A stretch of DNA of 8,431 nucleotides. Origin: CAKRJP01 sp963589425. GTDB lineage: Bacteria > Bacillota > Clostridia > Lachnospirales > Lachnospiraceae. Within the stretch, counting starts at the first letter, position 1; every line of letters begins with the position of its first letter. Below the pieces are notes generated by a model. It saw only the letters and a program-made list of their open reading frames with translations, ran no database searches and was not told the origin of the DNA. The position numbers and the translations under genes were made by a program. Positions 1 through 5,941 of this stretch are shown piece by piece. The stretch covers positions 1-8,431 of the forward strand of contig CAVAKZ010000064.1 in the NCBI GenBank assembly GCA_963589425.1. The letters are read 5' to 3'.

Positions 1-52
1 GCACATGTTTCATGACGCATTGGTGTCTTTCGCAGAAAGACGGGTAATAAGT
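1..52 (+). other. Left edge, possible 3' end of an upstream gene
   Basis: This stretch precedes the chosen nifU start. One forward frame ends in a stop at 13-15 and another at 45-47. Either could be the tail of an upstream gene, and a cysteine desulfurase (NifS/IscS) is the usual neighbour in this kind of cluster, but too few codons are present to recognise it. The nifU frame itself is open back to the window edge, so an N-terminal extension or fusion cannot be formally excluded. Confidence 0.3.
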
Positions 53-496
53 ATGTATACAGAAAAGGTAATGGATCATTTTCAGCATCCAAGAAATGTA
101 GGAGAGATTGAGAACGCCAGCGGTGTCGGTACTGTCGGCAACGCAAAATGTGGAGATATTATGAGAATCTTTCTGGATATCGATGATAACCAGGTGATTC
201 GGGATGTCAAGTTTAAAACCTTTGGCTGTGGTGCTGCAGTTGCAACCAGCAGTATGGCTACAGAGATGGTTAAGGGAAAAACTGTACAGGAGGCCATGGA
301 AGTTACCAATAAGGCAGTTATGGAGGCCTTGGACGGACTTCCGCCGGTAAAGGTACACTGCTCCTTGCTTGCAGAGGAGGCTATTCATGCAGCTCTCTGG
401 GATTATGCAGAAAAACACGGCATTAAGATTGAGGGTCTGAAGAAGCCAAAGTCAGACATCCATGAGGGCGAAGAGGAAGAAGAGGAAGAATATTAA
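53..496 (+). CDS. nifU: IscU/NifU-type Fe-S cluster assembly scaffold
   Basis: This is a single-domain U-type scaffold on which [2Fe-2S] and [4Fe-4S] clusters are built, using sulfur from a cysteine desulfurase, before transfer to cytosolic apo-proteins. At 147 aa it is a standalone IscU-like protein, without the ferredoxin-like or Nfu domains of nitrogen-fixation NifU. The three ligand cysteines are visible: C33 in AKCGD (with D35), C59 in FGCG and C103 in VHCS. Directly before the third cysteine is LPPVK (96-100), the motif that HscA-type chaperones recognise in IscU. The C-terminus is unusual: a run of seven glutamates (140-146) ending in tyrosine, encoded by 9-bp direct repeats. I chose the ATG at 53 because family members begin with MYTEKVMDHF-like sequence; an upstream in-frame ATG at 5 would add 16 residues that do not look like the family. 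The ribosome binding site is weak. It probably shares a transcript with mnmA. The symbol iscU would fit equally well. Confidence 0.93.
   Translation: MYTEKVMDHFQHPRNVGEIENASGVGTVGNAKCGDIMRIFLDIDDNQVIRDVKFKTFGCGAAVATSSMATEMVKGKTVQEAMEVTNKAVMEALDGLPPVKVHCSLLAEEAIHAALWDYAEKHGIKIEGLKKPKSDIHEGEEEEEEEY
470..487 (+). repeat. Two 9-bp direct repeats coding the Glu tail of NifU
   Basis: The unit gaagaggaa occurs at 470-478 and 479-487. It is in frame, and each copy encodes three glutamates of the acidic tail. It is simple purine-rich sequence of a kind prone to replication slippage, so tail length may vary between strains. Confidence 0.75.
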
Positions 497-529
497 ATCG
501 AAGAATATTAAATCGAAAAATATTCAGAC
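485..529 (+). repeat. 15-bp tandem repeat spanning the nifU stop codon
   Basis: The 15-bp unit gaagaatattaaatc is present perfectly at 485-499 and 500-514. A third, degraded copy at 515-529 matches at 11 of 15 positions. The first copy contains the last codons and TAA stop of nifU, and the second recreates the same Glu-Glu-Tyr-stop in frame. The array fills most of the nifU-mnmA gap. Confidence 0.85.
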
Positions 530-557
530 CGAAACTAGGAAAGAATAGAGAATTTCT

Positions 558-1643
558 ATGGATAAGAAAAAGGTTGTAGTAGGCATGTCCGGAGGGGTGG
601 ATTCCTCTGTGGCAGCCTGGCTATTAAAACAGCAAGGATATGATGTGATTGGTGTCACCATGCAAATCTGGCAGGATGAAGATGAGACTAGCTTAGAAGA
701 ACATGGAGGATGTTGTGGCCTTAGTGCCGTAGATGATGCCAGACGAGTGGCAGCGGCCCTGGATATTCCCTACTATGTGATGAATTTTAAACAGGATTTT
801 AAGGAAAATGTAATTGATTATTTCGTCCGGGAATATATAGATGGACGGACACCTAATCCCTGCATTGCCTGTAACCGTTATGTAAAATGGGAATCCCTTT
901 TAAAGCGAAGTATAGACATTGGAGCCGACTATATTGCCACGGGCCATTATGCCAGAGTGGATAAACTCCCAAATGGGAGATACAGTATCCGCACATCTAA
1001 GACAGCAGCCAAGGATCAAACCTATGCTCTTTATAACCTGACTCAGGACCAGCTAGCAAAGACTCTTATGCCTGTAGGAGAGTATGCCAAGGATGCTATT
1101 CGCAAAATGGCAGAGGATATTGGTCTTTTGGTGGCTCACAAACCAGACAGTCAGGATATTTGCTTTGTATCTGATGGGGACTATGCTTCATATATAGAGG
1201 AAAATACAGAATACAAGTCTCAGCCGGGGAATTTTGTTCAATCTGATGGCACCGTGGTTGGAAGGCATAAGGGGATTATTCATTATACCGTAGGCCAGAG
1301 AAAGGGTCTGGGACTTTCCCTGGGACATCCGGCCTTCGTATTAGAGATCCGGCCGGAGACCAATGAGGTGGTGGTGGGAACGAAGGAGGAATCCATGTCC
1401 CACTATGTAAGAGCCAACCAGGTAAACTTTATGGCAGTAGAAGATTTGAAAGAGCCCAAGAGAGTATGGGGGAAAATTCGATACAATCATAAGGGAGCCT
1501 GGTGTACCGTGGAGAGAACGGGAGAAGATGAAATTTTGTGCAACTTCGAGGAAGAACAAAGAGCTATAACTCCGGGACAGGCAGTAGTCTTGTACGATGG
1601 AGAGTATGTCTTAGGAGGCGGAACCATTATTTCTGATAAGTAA
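558..1643 (+). CDS. mnmA: tRNA-specific 2-thiouridylase MnmA
   Basis: MnmA installs the 2-thio group on the wobble uridine (U34) of tRNAs for Lys, Glu and Gln. It adenylates the base with ATP and then receives persulfide sulfur that originates from a cysteine desulfurase. The 361-aa length is normal. The N-terminal PP-loop ATP-binding motif GMSGGVDSS is at 9-17. The two catalytic cysteines are C105 (in CIACN) and C202 (in SQDICFV), matching C102 and C199 of the E. coli enzyme. TGHYAR (128-133) and KDQTYAL (152-158) are further family signatures. The C-terminal part includes the VGQRKGLG segment and the beta-barrel region. The ATG at 558 gives the expected MDKKKVVVGMSGG start. The nearest Shine-Dalgarno candidates are weak (aggaa at 537-541, agag at 547-550). 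It lies 61 nt after nifU and is closed by a terminator, so a nifS-nifU-mnmA transcript linking sulfur supply to tRNA thiolation is likely. Confidence 0.97.
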   Translation: MDKKKVVVGMSGGVDSSVAAWLLKQQGYDVIGVTMQIWQDEDETSLEEHGGCCGLSAVDDARRVAAALDIPYYVMNFKQDFKENVIDYFVREYIDGRTPNPCIACNRYVKWESLLKRSIDIGADYIATGHYARVDKLPNGRYSIRTSKTAAKDQTYALYNLTQDQLAKTLMPVGEYAKDAIRKMAEDIGLLVAHKPDSQDICFVSDGDYASYIEENTEYKSQPGNFVQSDGTVVGRHKGIIHYTVGQRKGLGLSLGHPAFVLEIRPETNEVVVGTKEESMSHYVRANQVNFMAVEDLKEPKRVWGKIRYNHKGAWCTVERTGEDEILCNFEEEQRAITPGQAVVLYDGEYVLGGGTIISDK

Positions 1644-1654
1644 ACCAATAGGAT

Positions 1655-1692
1655 AAGAATGCGAAGGGGCTTATGCAACTTCGTATTTTTTT
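1655..1692 (+). terminator. Rho-independent terminator after mnmA
   Basis: The left arm aatgcgaag (1658-1666) pairs over 9 bp, with one G-U, with cttcgtatt (1679-1687) around a 12-nt loop. The stem can be extended by aag (1655-1657). A run of seven T residues occupies 1686-1692. It starts 12 nt after the mnmA stop and separates the sulfur-transfer unit from the next gene. Confidence 0.85.
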
Positions 1693-1710
1693 CTATAAAA
1701 TTTAAAATAA

Positions 1711-1715
1711 GAGGG
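1711..1715 (+). promoter_or_regulatory. RBS deciding the start of the PHP phosphatase gene
   Basis: The purine stretch gaggg lies 6 nt before the ATG at 1722. The alternative in-frame ATG at 1659 sits inside the terminator stem and has no Shine-Dalgarno sequence, so the downstream start is preferred. Confidence 0.7.
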
Positions 1716-1721
1716 AAAAGA

Positions 1722-2546
1722 ATGTTAGATAGTAAAGCTTCAATATTTTCAGACTGCCATATGCATACTTCTTTTTCGGGGGATTCGGATACTCCCCCGG
1801 AGGAAATGATTAAAAGGGCTATTGCCCTAGGCCTGCCCCATATTTGCATTACCGATCATGAGGACCATGACTATGTCTATGACGGAGTCGACTTTACTTT
1901 TGATACAAAAGAGTATTTCCGAGTTTTGCAGGACTTGAGGGAAAAATACAGGTCTAAGATCTCCATTGGAATCGGGGTGGAGATTGGTTTGGAACCCCAC
2001 TGGGGAAGCTACTATGATGAGTATGTAAAAGCGGAAAAATTTGATTTTGTCATTGGTTCTGTGCATTTGATCGGCGGAGAGGATCCCTATGATCGCACCA
2101 TATTTAAAGATAGAAGGGATGAGGAAGTCTACAGACAGACCTTTATAGAAACCCTAAAAGATATACAGGTGACTCGTGAGTTTGATGTGCTGGGGCATAT
2201 GGATTATGTGGTGCGCTATGGCAGCTATAGGGAGCAGGAGTATACTTATAAAAAATTTGCAGATGAAATCGATGAAATTTTAAAATTCTTAATACACCAG
2301 GGCAAGGGCTTGGAATTAAATACAGCCGGATTTAAATATGGCCTTCCTTTTGCCCATCCCTTGCCTGATATTTTAAAACGATATAGGGAATTGGGAGGAG
2401 AAATAATCACCATAGGGGCAGATGCCCATAAACCGGAGCACATCGCTTATGATTTTTCAAAAGTCAAGGGTATTTTAAGAAACTGCGGTTTTAAATATTA
2501 CACAGAATTTTTGGAAAGAAAGCCGGTTTTTAAACAAGTTCTATAA
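1722..2546 (+). CDS. hisK: PHP-family histidinol-phosphatase (HisJ/HisK-like)
   Basis: This is a 274-aa member of the PHP (polymerase and histidinol phosphatase) metal-dependent hydrolase family, of the HisJ/HisK type. That type removes phosphate from L-histidinol phosphate in the next-to-last stage of histidine synthesis, in the cytosol. The ordered metal-site motifs are all visible: DCHMHTSFSGDS (11-22, with H13 and H15), ITDHEDHD (43-50), GVEIG (85-89, E87), IGSVHLI (111-117, H115), VLGHMDYV (156-163, H159), GLELNTAG (196-203) and GADAHKP (232-238, D234 and H236). The overall pattern and length fit HisJ-family proteins better than short PHP domains or YcdX-like enzymes. The gene is away from any his operon in this window and is flanked by terminators on both sides, so it is probably expressed alone. 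PHP enzymes of this type can have other phosphoester substrates, so the exact substrate is inferred from family only. Confidence 0.85.
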   Translation: MLDSKASIFSDCHMHTSFSGDSDTPPEEMIKRAIALGLPHICITDHEDHDYVYDGVDFTFDTKEYFRVLQDLREKYRSKISIGIGVEIGLEPHWGSYYDEYVKAEKFDFVIGSVHLIGGEDPYDRTIFKDRRDEEVYRQTFIETLKDIQVTREFDVLGHMDYVVRYGSYREQEYTYKKFADEIDEILKFLIHQGKGLELNTAGFKYGLPFAHPLPDILKRYRELGGEIITIGADAHKPEHIAYDFSKVKGILRNCGFKYYTEFLERKPVFKQVL

Positions 2547-2589
2547 AAATACGAAAACCTCAGGAATTACCCTTGAATTTTGGTATTTT
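2546..2589 (+). terminator. Imperfect hairpin, probable terminator of the PHP gene
   Basis: Starting at the stop codon, aaaatac-aaaa-tcagg (2546-2564) can pair with cc-tga-tttt-gtatttt (to 2589) around a short AT-rich loop, with small internal mismatches and bulges. The 3' arm ends in a T-rich tract. The stem is AT-rich and interrupted, so it is weaker than the mnmA and gpmI terminators. Its 3' arm contains the -35 box of the gap promoter. Confidence 0.5.
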
Positions 2590-2601
2590 ATTTAGTACAA
2601 T
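2573..2601 (+). promoter_or_regulatory. Promoter of the glycolytic block (sigma-A type)
   Basis: The -35 box TTGAAT (2573-2578) and -10 box TACAAT (2596-2601) are separated by exactly 17 bp. Transcription would start near 2608, giving a leader of roughly 90 nt before gap. Confidence 0.75.
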
Positions 2602-2623
2602 TATACACGGTTGATGAATCTTT

Positions 2624-2637
2624 AACGAAAGCGTTGG
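2624..2637 (+). promoter_or_regulatory. Weak cre-like inverted repeat downstream of the gap promoter
   Basis: AACG and CGTT flank a 4-bp spacer at 2624-2635, and the core GAAAGCGTT resembles the left part of a catabolite-responsive (CcpA) element. The right half does not match the consensus. A bound protein here would act as a block just after the transcription start. This is only suggestive. Confidence 0.2.
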
Positions 2638-2655
2638 AGATAATAATTTCAAAAA

Positions 2656-2671
2656 GACTGCATCGTCAGTC
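2656..2671 (+). other. Small stem-loop in the gap leader
   Basis: GACTG (2656-2660) pairs with CAGTC (2667-2671) around a 6-nt loop, flanked on both sides by A-tracts. It lies 11 nt before the ribosome binding site. It is too short to be a recognisable riboswitch; it could stabilise the leader or keep the translation start unpaired. Confidence 0.4.
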
Positions 2672-2682
2672 AAAAAGACATT

Positions 2683-2688
2683 AGGAGG
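2683..2688 (+). promoter_or_regulatory. Strong RBS of gap
   Basis: A perfect AGGAGG lies 8 nt before the gap ATG. It is one of the strongest Shine-Dalgarno sequences in the window and agrees with high expression. Confidence 0.9.
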
Positions 2689-2696
2689 AATTTATA

Positions 2697-3710
2697 ATGG
2701 CAGTAAAAGTAGCGATTAATGGATTCGGACGTATTGGACGTCTTGCATTCAGACAGATGTTCGGAGCAGAGGGATATGAAGTAGTAGCAATCAACGACTT
2801 AACATCACCTAAGATGCTTGCTCACCTGTTAAAGTATGATTCTTCTCAGGGAAAATATGCTTTAGCTGATACTGTTGAAGCTGGAGAAGATTCTATCACA
2901 GTTGATGGAAAAGAAATCAAGATCTACGCTTTCCCAGATGCTAACAATTGCCCATGGGGAGAGTTGGGTGTAGACGTTGTATTAGAGTGTTCAGGATTCT
3001 ATACATCTAAAGAGAAGGCATCTGCACATATCAATGCAGGAGCTAGAAAAGTTGTTATCTCTGCACCAGCTGGTAACGACCTGCCAACTATCGTATATAA
3101 TGTAAACCACGAGACATTGAAGGCTGAGGATACAGTAATTTCTGCTGCATCTTGTACAACAAACTGCCTTGCACCTATGGCTCAGGCGCTTAACAACCTT
3201 GCTCCAATCAAGTCTGGTATCATGTGCACAATTCACGCTTACACAGGTGATCAGATGACACTTGACGGACCACAGAGAAAGGGTGACCTTAGAAGATCTC
3301 GTGCAGCTGCAGTTAACATCGTTCCTAACAGCACAGGTGCTGCTAAGGCAATCGGTCTTGTTATCCCAGAGCTTAACGGAAAGCTTATCGGATCTGCACA
3401 GCGTGTACCAACTCCTACAGGATCTACAACTATCCTTACAGCTGTAGTTGAAGGAAACGTAACAGTTGATCAGATTAACGAGGCTATGAAGGCTGCTTCT
3501 AACGAGTCGTTTGGTTACAATACAGATCAGATCGTTTCTAGCGATATCGTAGGAATGAGATTTGGATCATTATTTGATGCTACTCAGACAATGGTACTTC
3601 CATTAGAGAATGGCACAACAGAGGTACAGGTAGTATCTTGGTACGATAATGAGAACTCTTACACAAGCCAGATGGTTAGAACAATCAAATACTTCTCAGA
3701 ATTAGCTTAA
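2697..3710 (+). CDS. gap: Glyceraldehyde-3-phosphate dehydrogenase, type I (NAD)
   Basis: GAPDH oxidises and phosphorylates glyceraldehyde 3-phosphate to 1,3-bisphosphoglycerate in glycolysis, as a cytosolic tetramer. The 337-aa length is typical. The Rossmann motif NGFGRIGR is at 8-15. D34 follows the second beta strand, which indicates preference for NAD over NADP. The active-site SAASCTTNC is at 149-157, with nucleophile C153, and the partner histidine is H180 in TIHAYT. Downstream are the phosphate-site residues around R200 and the VPTPTGS segment (237-243). WYDNE (315-319) is the conserved C-terminal signature. The start is fixed by AGGAGG 8 nt upstream and by the MAVKVAINGFGRIG start expected for the family. 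It is first in the glycolytic block and next to the promoter. A strong hairpin after it probably lowers transcription into pgk. No cggR regulator precedes it here, unlike the Bacillus arrangement. Confidence 0.98.
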   Translation: MAVKVAINGFGRIGRLAFRQMFGAEGYEVVAINDLTSPKMLAHLLKYDSSQGKYALADTVEAGEDSITVDGKEIKIYAFPDANNCPWGELGVDVVLECSGFYTSKEKASAHINAGARKVVISAPAGNDLPTIVYNVNHETLKAEDTVISAASCTTNCLAPMAQALNNLAPIKSGIMCTIHAYTGDQMTLDGPQRKGDLRRSRAAAVNIVPNSTGAAKAIGLVIPELNGKLIGSAQRVPTPTGSTTILTAVVEGNVTVDQINEAMKAASNESFGYNTDQIVSSDIVGMRFGSLFDATQTMVLPLENGTTEVQVVSWYDNENSYTSQMVRTIKYFSELA

Positions 3711-3754
3711 TTCTAGTGATTCGAGTATTGATATAGTTTTTTAAGTAAGACTCA

Positions 3755-3789
3755 AAAAGGGGTCCGGTCTTATGGACCGGATCCCTTTT
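3755..3789 (+). terminator. Strong hairpin between gap and pgk, probable partial terminator
   Basis: A 15-bp stem pairs 3755-3769 with 3775-3789, with one G-T wobble, around a 5-nt loop. It has a GC-rich upper part and an A4/T4 base. Only four T residues follow, and these can be taken up in the stem; the next bases are CATAATG. I see no convincing promoter between it and pgk, so it is more likely leaky or a 3'-end stabiliser than a full stop. Confidence 0.65.
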
Positions 3790-3797
3790 CATAATGT

Positions 3798-3818
3798 AAG
3801 CAAAATCTGATTTTGCTT
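3798..3818 (+). other. Perfect 9-bp stem-loop in the pgk leader
   Basis: AAGCAAAAT (3798-3806) pairs perfectly with ATTTTGCTT (3810-3818) around a 3-nt loop. It lies between the larger hairpin and the pgk ribosome binding site, and no T-run follows. It could be a second structural element protecting the 5' end of a processed pgk mRNA. Confidence 0.5.
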
Positions 3819-3838
3819 TAAGAGTAAGATATAGCAAT

Positions 3839-3844
3839 GGAGGA
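3839..3844 (+). promoter_or_regulatory. RBS deciding the pgk start
   Basis: GGAGGA lies 7 nt before the ATG at 3852. Another in-frame ATG at 3837 overlaps this ribosome binding site and has none of its own, so translation should begin at 3852. Confidence 0.85.
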
Positions 3845-3851
3845 TATACAT

Positions 3852-5045
3852 ATGCTGAATAAGAAATCCGTAGATGATATTAATGTAAAAGGCTTAAAAG
3901 TTTTGGTTAGATGTGATTTTAACGTTCCATTGATCGATGGAAAAATCACAGATGAGAACCGTCTTGTTGCAGCACTTCCTACTATCAAGAAGTTAGTTGC
4001 AGATGGCGGAAAGATTATCCTTTGCTCACATCTTGGTAAGCCGAAGGGAGAGCCAAAGCCGGAATTATCTTTAGCGCCGGTAGCTGTTCGTTTGTCTGAG
4101 CTTCTTGGCCAGGAAGTTAAGTTTGCTGCTGATCCTGAAGTTGTAGGACCAAATGCAAAGGCTGCAGTAGAAGCTATGAAAGATGGAGATATCGTTCTTC
4201 TTGAGAATACTCGTTACAGAGCAGAAGAGACAAAGAATGGAGAGGCATTCAGCAAAGAGTTAGCATCTTTATGTGATGTATTTGTAAATGATGCTTTTGG
4301 TACAGCTCACCGTGCACACTGCTCTAACGTAGGTGTTACAGAGTTTGTTGATACTGCAGCAGTTGGATACTTGATGCAAAAAGAAATTGATTTCCTTGGA
4401 AATGCAGTTAATAATCCGGAGAGACCATTTGCAGCAATTCTTGGAGGAGCTAAGGTTTCTAGTAAGATTTCTGTTATCGAGAACCTTCTTGATAAAGTAG
4501 ATACATTGATCATCGGTGGTGGTATGTCTTATACCTTCAGCAAGGCTCAGGGAGGAAGCGTAGGATCTTCTCTTCTGGAAGCGGATTACTGCGACTATGC
4601 TTTGGATATGATCAAGAAAGCCCAGGAGAAGGGCGTGAAGTTATTACTTCCTGTTGATACTGTAATTGCTGACGAGTTCTCTAACGATGCCAACACAAAG
4701 GTTGTTAAGGCTGGCGAGATCCCAGAGGGATGGCAGGGACTTGACATTGGACCTGAGACAATCAAGATCTTTAGCGAGGCAGTTGCTGAGGCTAAGACTG
4801 TTGTATGGAACGGCCCAATGGGATGCTTCGAGATGCCTAACTTTGCTACAGGAACAGAGGCGATTGCTAAGGTTCTTGCAGATATCGACGCTGTTACAAT
4901 TATCGGTGGTGGAGATTCCGCAGCTGCAGTTAACCAGCTAGGATATGGCGACAAGATGACACATATTTCTACAGGTGGTGGAGCTTCTCTTGAATTCCTT
5001 GAGGGTAAAGAGCTTCCTGGTGTAGCAGCAGCTAACGATAAGTAA
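3852..5045 (+). CDS. pgk: Phosphoglycerate kinase
   Basis: PGK transfers phosphate from 1,3-bisphosphoglycerate to ADP, the first ATP-forming step of glycolysis, in the cytosol. At 397 aa it has the usual bacterial length. In the N-terminal, substrate-binding domain are VRCDFNVP (19-26), SHLGKPKG (59-66), ENTRYR (118-123) and DAFGTAHRAHCSN (147-159). The C-terminal, nucleotide-binding domain shows GGAKVSSK (198-205), IGGGMSYTF (221-229), WNGPMGCFE (319-327), IGGGDSAAA (351-359) and STGGGASLEFLEG (373-385). All expected substrate and nucleotide residues appear intact. The gap to gap is 141 nt and holds two stem-loops. The gap to tpiA is only 42 nt without clear structure, so pgk and tpiA are almost certainly cotranscribed. 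The start at 3852 is set by the ribosome binding site; starting at 3837 would add five residues. Confidence 0.98.
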   Translation: MLNKKSVDDINVKGLKVLVRCDFNVPLIDGKITDENRLVAALPTIKKLVADGGKIILCSHLGKPKGEPKPELSLAPVAVRLSELLGQEVKFAADPEVVGPNAKAAVEAMKDGDIVLLENTRYRAEETKNGEAFSKELASLCDVFVNDAFGTAHRAHCSNVGVTEFVDTAAVGYLMQKEIDFLGNAVNNPERPFAAILGGAKVSSKISVIENLLDKVDTLIIGGGMSYTFSKAQGGSVGSSLLEADYCDYALDMIKKAQEKGVKLLLPVDTVIADEFSNDANTKVVKAGEIPEGWQGLDIGPETIKIFSEAVAEAKTVVWNGPMGCFEMPNFATGTEAIAKVLADIDAVTIIGGGDSAAAVNQLGYGDKMTHISTGGGASLEFLEGKELPGVAAANDK

Positions 5046-5070
5046 GATAAACATACCCGTATTATATAAA

Positions 5071-5077
5071 AAGGAGA
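5071..5077 (+). promoter_or_regulatory. RBS deciding the tpiA start
   Basis: AAGGAGA lies 10 nt before the ATG at 5088. An in-frame TTG at 5079 is only one base from this site, too close to be used. Confidence 0.8.
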
Positions 5078-5087
5078 CTTGAAAAAA

Positions 5088-5837
5088 ATGGCAAGAAAGA
5101 AAATTGTTGCAGGTAACTGGAAAATGAATAAGACACCAAGTGAGGCAGTAGCTCTTGTAGAAGAGTTAAAGCCATTGGTTGCTAACGATGACGTAGATGT
5201 AGTTTTCTGCGTACCTGCTATTGATATTATCCCAGTAGTTGAGGCAGCTAAGGGAACGAACATCCAGGTTGGTGCAGAGAATATGTACTTTGAGGAGAGC
5301 GGAGCTTACACAGGTGAGATTTCACCGGCTATGTTGGTAGATGCTGGAGTTAAGTATGTAGTTCTTGGACATTCTGAGAGAAGAGAGTACTTTGCTGAGA
5401 CAAACGAGACTGTAAACAAGAAGGTTCTTAAGGCTTTCGAGCATGGTATCACACCAATTATGTGCTGTGGAGAAACTCTTGAGCAGAGAGAACAGGGAGT
5501 TACTATGGACTTCATCCGTCAGCAGGTTAAGGTTGGCCTTCAGAATGTAAGTGCTGACCAGGCTAAGACTATGGTAATCGCATATGAGCCAATCTGGGCA
5601 ATCGGAACAGGTAAGACTGCTACTACAGAGCAGGCTGAGGAAGTTTGTGCAGGAATCCGTGCTTGTGTTGCTGAAGTTTATGATGAAGCTACAGCTGAAG
5701 CAATCCGTATCCAGTACGGCGGATCTGTAAATGCAGGAAATGCAGCTGAGTTATTTGCTCAGGCAGATATCGACGGAGGGCTTGTTGGTGGAGCTTCTTT
5801 GAAGGCTGATTTTGGAAAGATTGTTAACTACAAGTAA
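5088..5837 (+). CDS. tpiA: Triosephosphate isomerase
   Basis: This cytosolic dimeric TIM-barrel enzyme interconverts dihydroxyacetone phosphate and glyceraldehyde 3-phosphate. The 249-aa length is standard. N10 and K12 lie in AGNWKMN (8-14). Electrophile H95 lies in LGHSERR (93-99), and catalytic base E167 lies in AYEPIWAIGTGKTA (165-178), which also forms the mobile loop 6. The phosphate-binding YGGSVN is at 210-215 and GLVGGASL at 231-238. Every catalytic residue is present. The ATG at 5088 gives MARKKIVAGNWKMN, as expected. The gene follows pgk by 42 nt. It is followed by a strong stem-loop before gpmI. The order gap-pgk-tpiA-gpmI matches the common Firmicutes triose-glycolysis cluster. 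Confidence 0.98.
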   Translation: MARKKIVAGNWKMNKTPSEAVALVEELKPLVANDDVDVVFCVPAIDIIPVVEAAKGTNIQVGAENMYFEESGAYTGEISPAMLVDAGVKYVVLGHSERREYFAETNETVNKKVLKAFEHGITPIMCCGETLEQREQGVTMDFIRQQVKVGLQNVSADQAKTMVIAYEPIWAIGTGKTATTEQAEEVCAGIRACVAEVYDEATAEAIRIQYGGSVNAGNAAELFAQADIDGGLVGGASLKADFGKIVNYK

Positions 5838-5860
5838 TTTTAAAAAGAGATAAAAGCCTG

Positions 5861-5896
5861 ATAGCACCGCGAAGTAGCTTGACTTTGCGGTGCTAT
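5861..5896 (+). terminator. Strong hairpin between tpiA and gpmI, without U-tract
   Basis: A 14-bp stem pairs 5861-5874 with 5883-5896, with one G-T wobble, around an 8-nt loop. CTG (5858-5860) can add three pairs with CAG (5899-5901) across a 2-nt bulge. The stem is GC-rich, but the following sequence is TTCAGACC, not a T-run. It may act as a weak terminator or as a processing and stability element, since no clear promoter for gpmI follows. Confidence 0.55.
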
Positions 5897-5941
5897 TTCA
5901 GACCTAGAGTGATATACGCTACAAGAGCGAATCTTGAATTT

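Noticed and set aside
1694..1699. TATAAA as a -10 box for the PHP gene.
   Set aside because: No acceptable -35 box lies 16-18 bp upstream, and the region overlaps the mnmA terminator. A weak promoter is possible but not supportable.
1659..1721. N-terminal extension of the PHP phosphatase from the ATG at 1659.
   Set aside because: That ATG lies in the terminator stem and has no ribosome binding site, and the extra residues are unlike the family; the ATG at 1722 is better supported.
3262..3447. A +1-frame open stretch inside gap rich in Leu and Ser.
   Set aside because: The gap frame is intact with all catalytic residues; the alternative frame is low-complexity read-over of favoured codons.
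3839..3854. Ribosome binding site and start of pgk resemble the T7 gene 10 / pET vector translation start, including a CATATG site.
   Set aside because: The shared stretch is about 12 bases, and the flanking sequence on both sides is native leader and pgk. It is most simply coincidence, not vector contamination.
4595..5263. A 222-codon open frame on the minus strand across the end of pgk and the start of tpiA.
   Set aside because: It lies antisense to two well-conserved enzymes, has no recognisable domain and spans their intergenic region; it is a shadow of biased codon use.
5879..5910. TTGACT with TAGAGT as a promoter for gpmI.
   Set aside because: The spacer is 20 bp, the -10 match is poor and the -35 lies in the loop of a hairpin.
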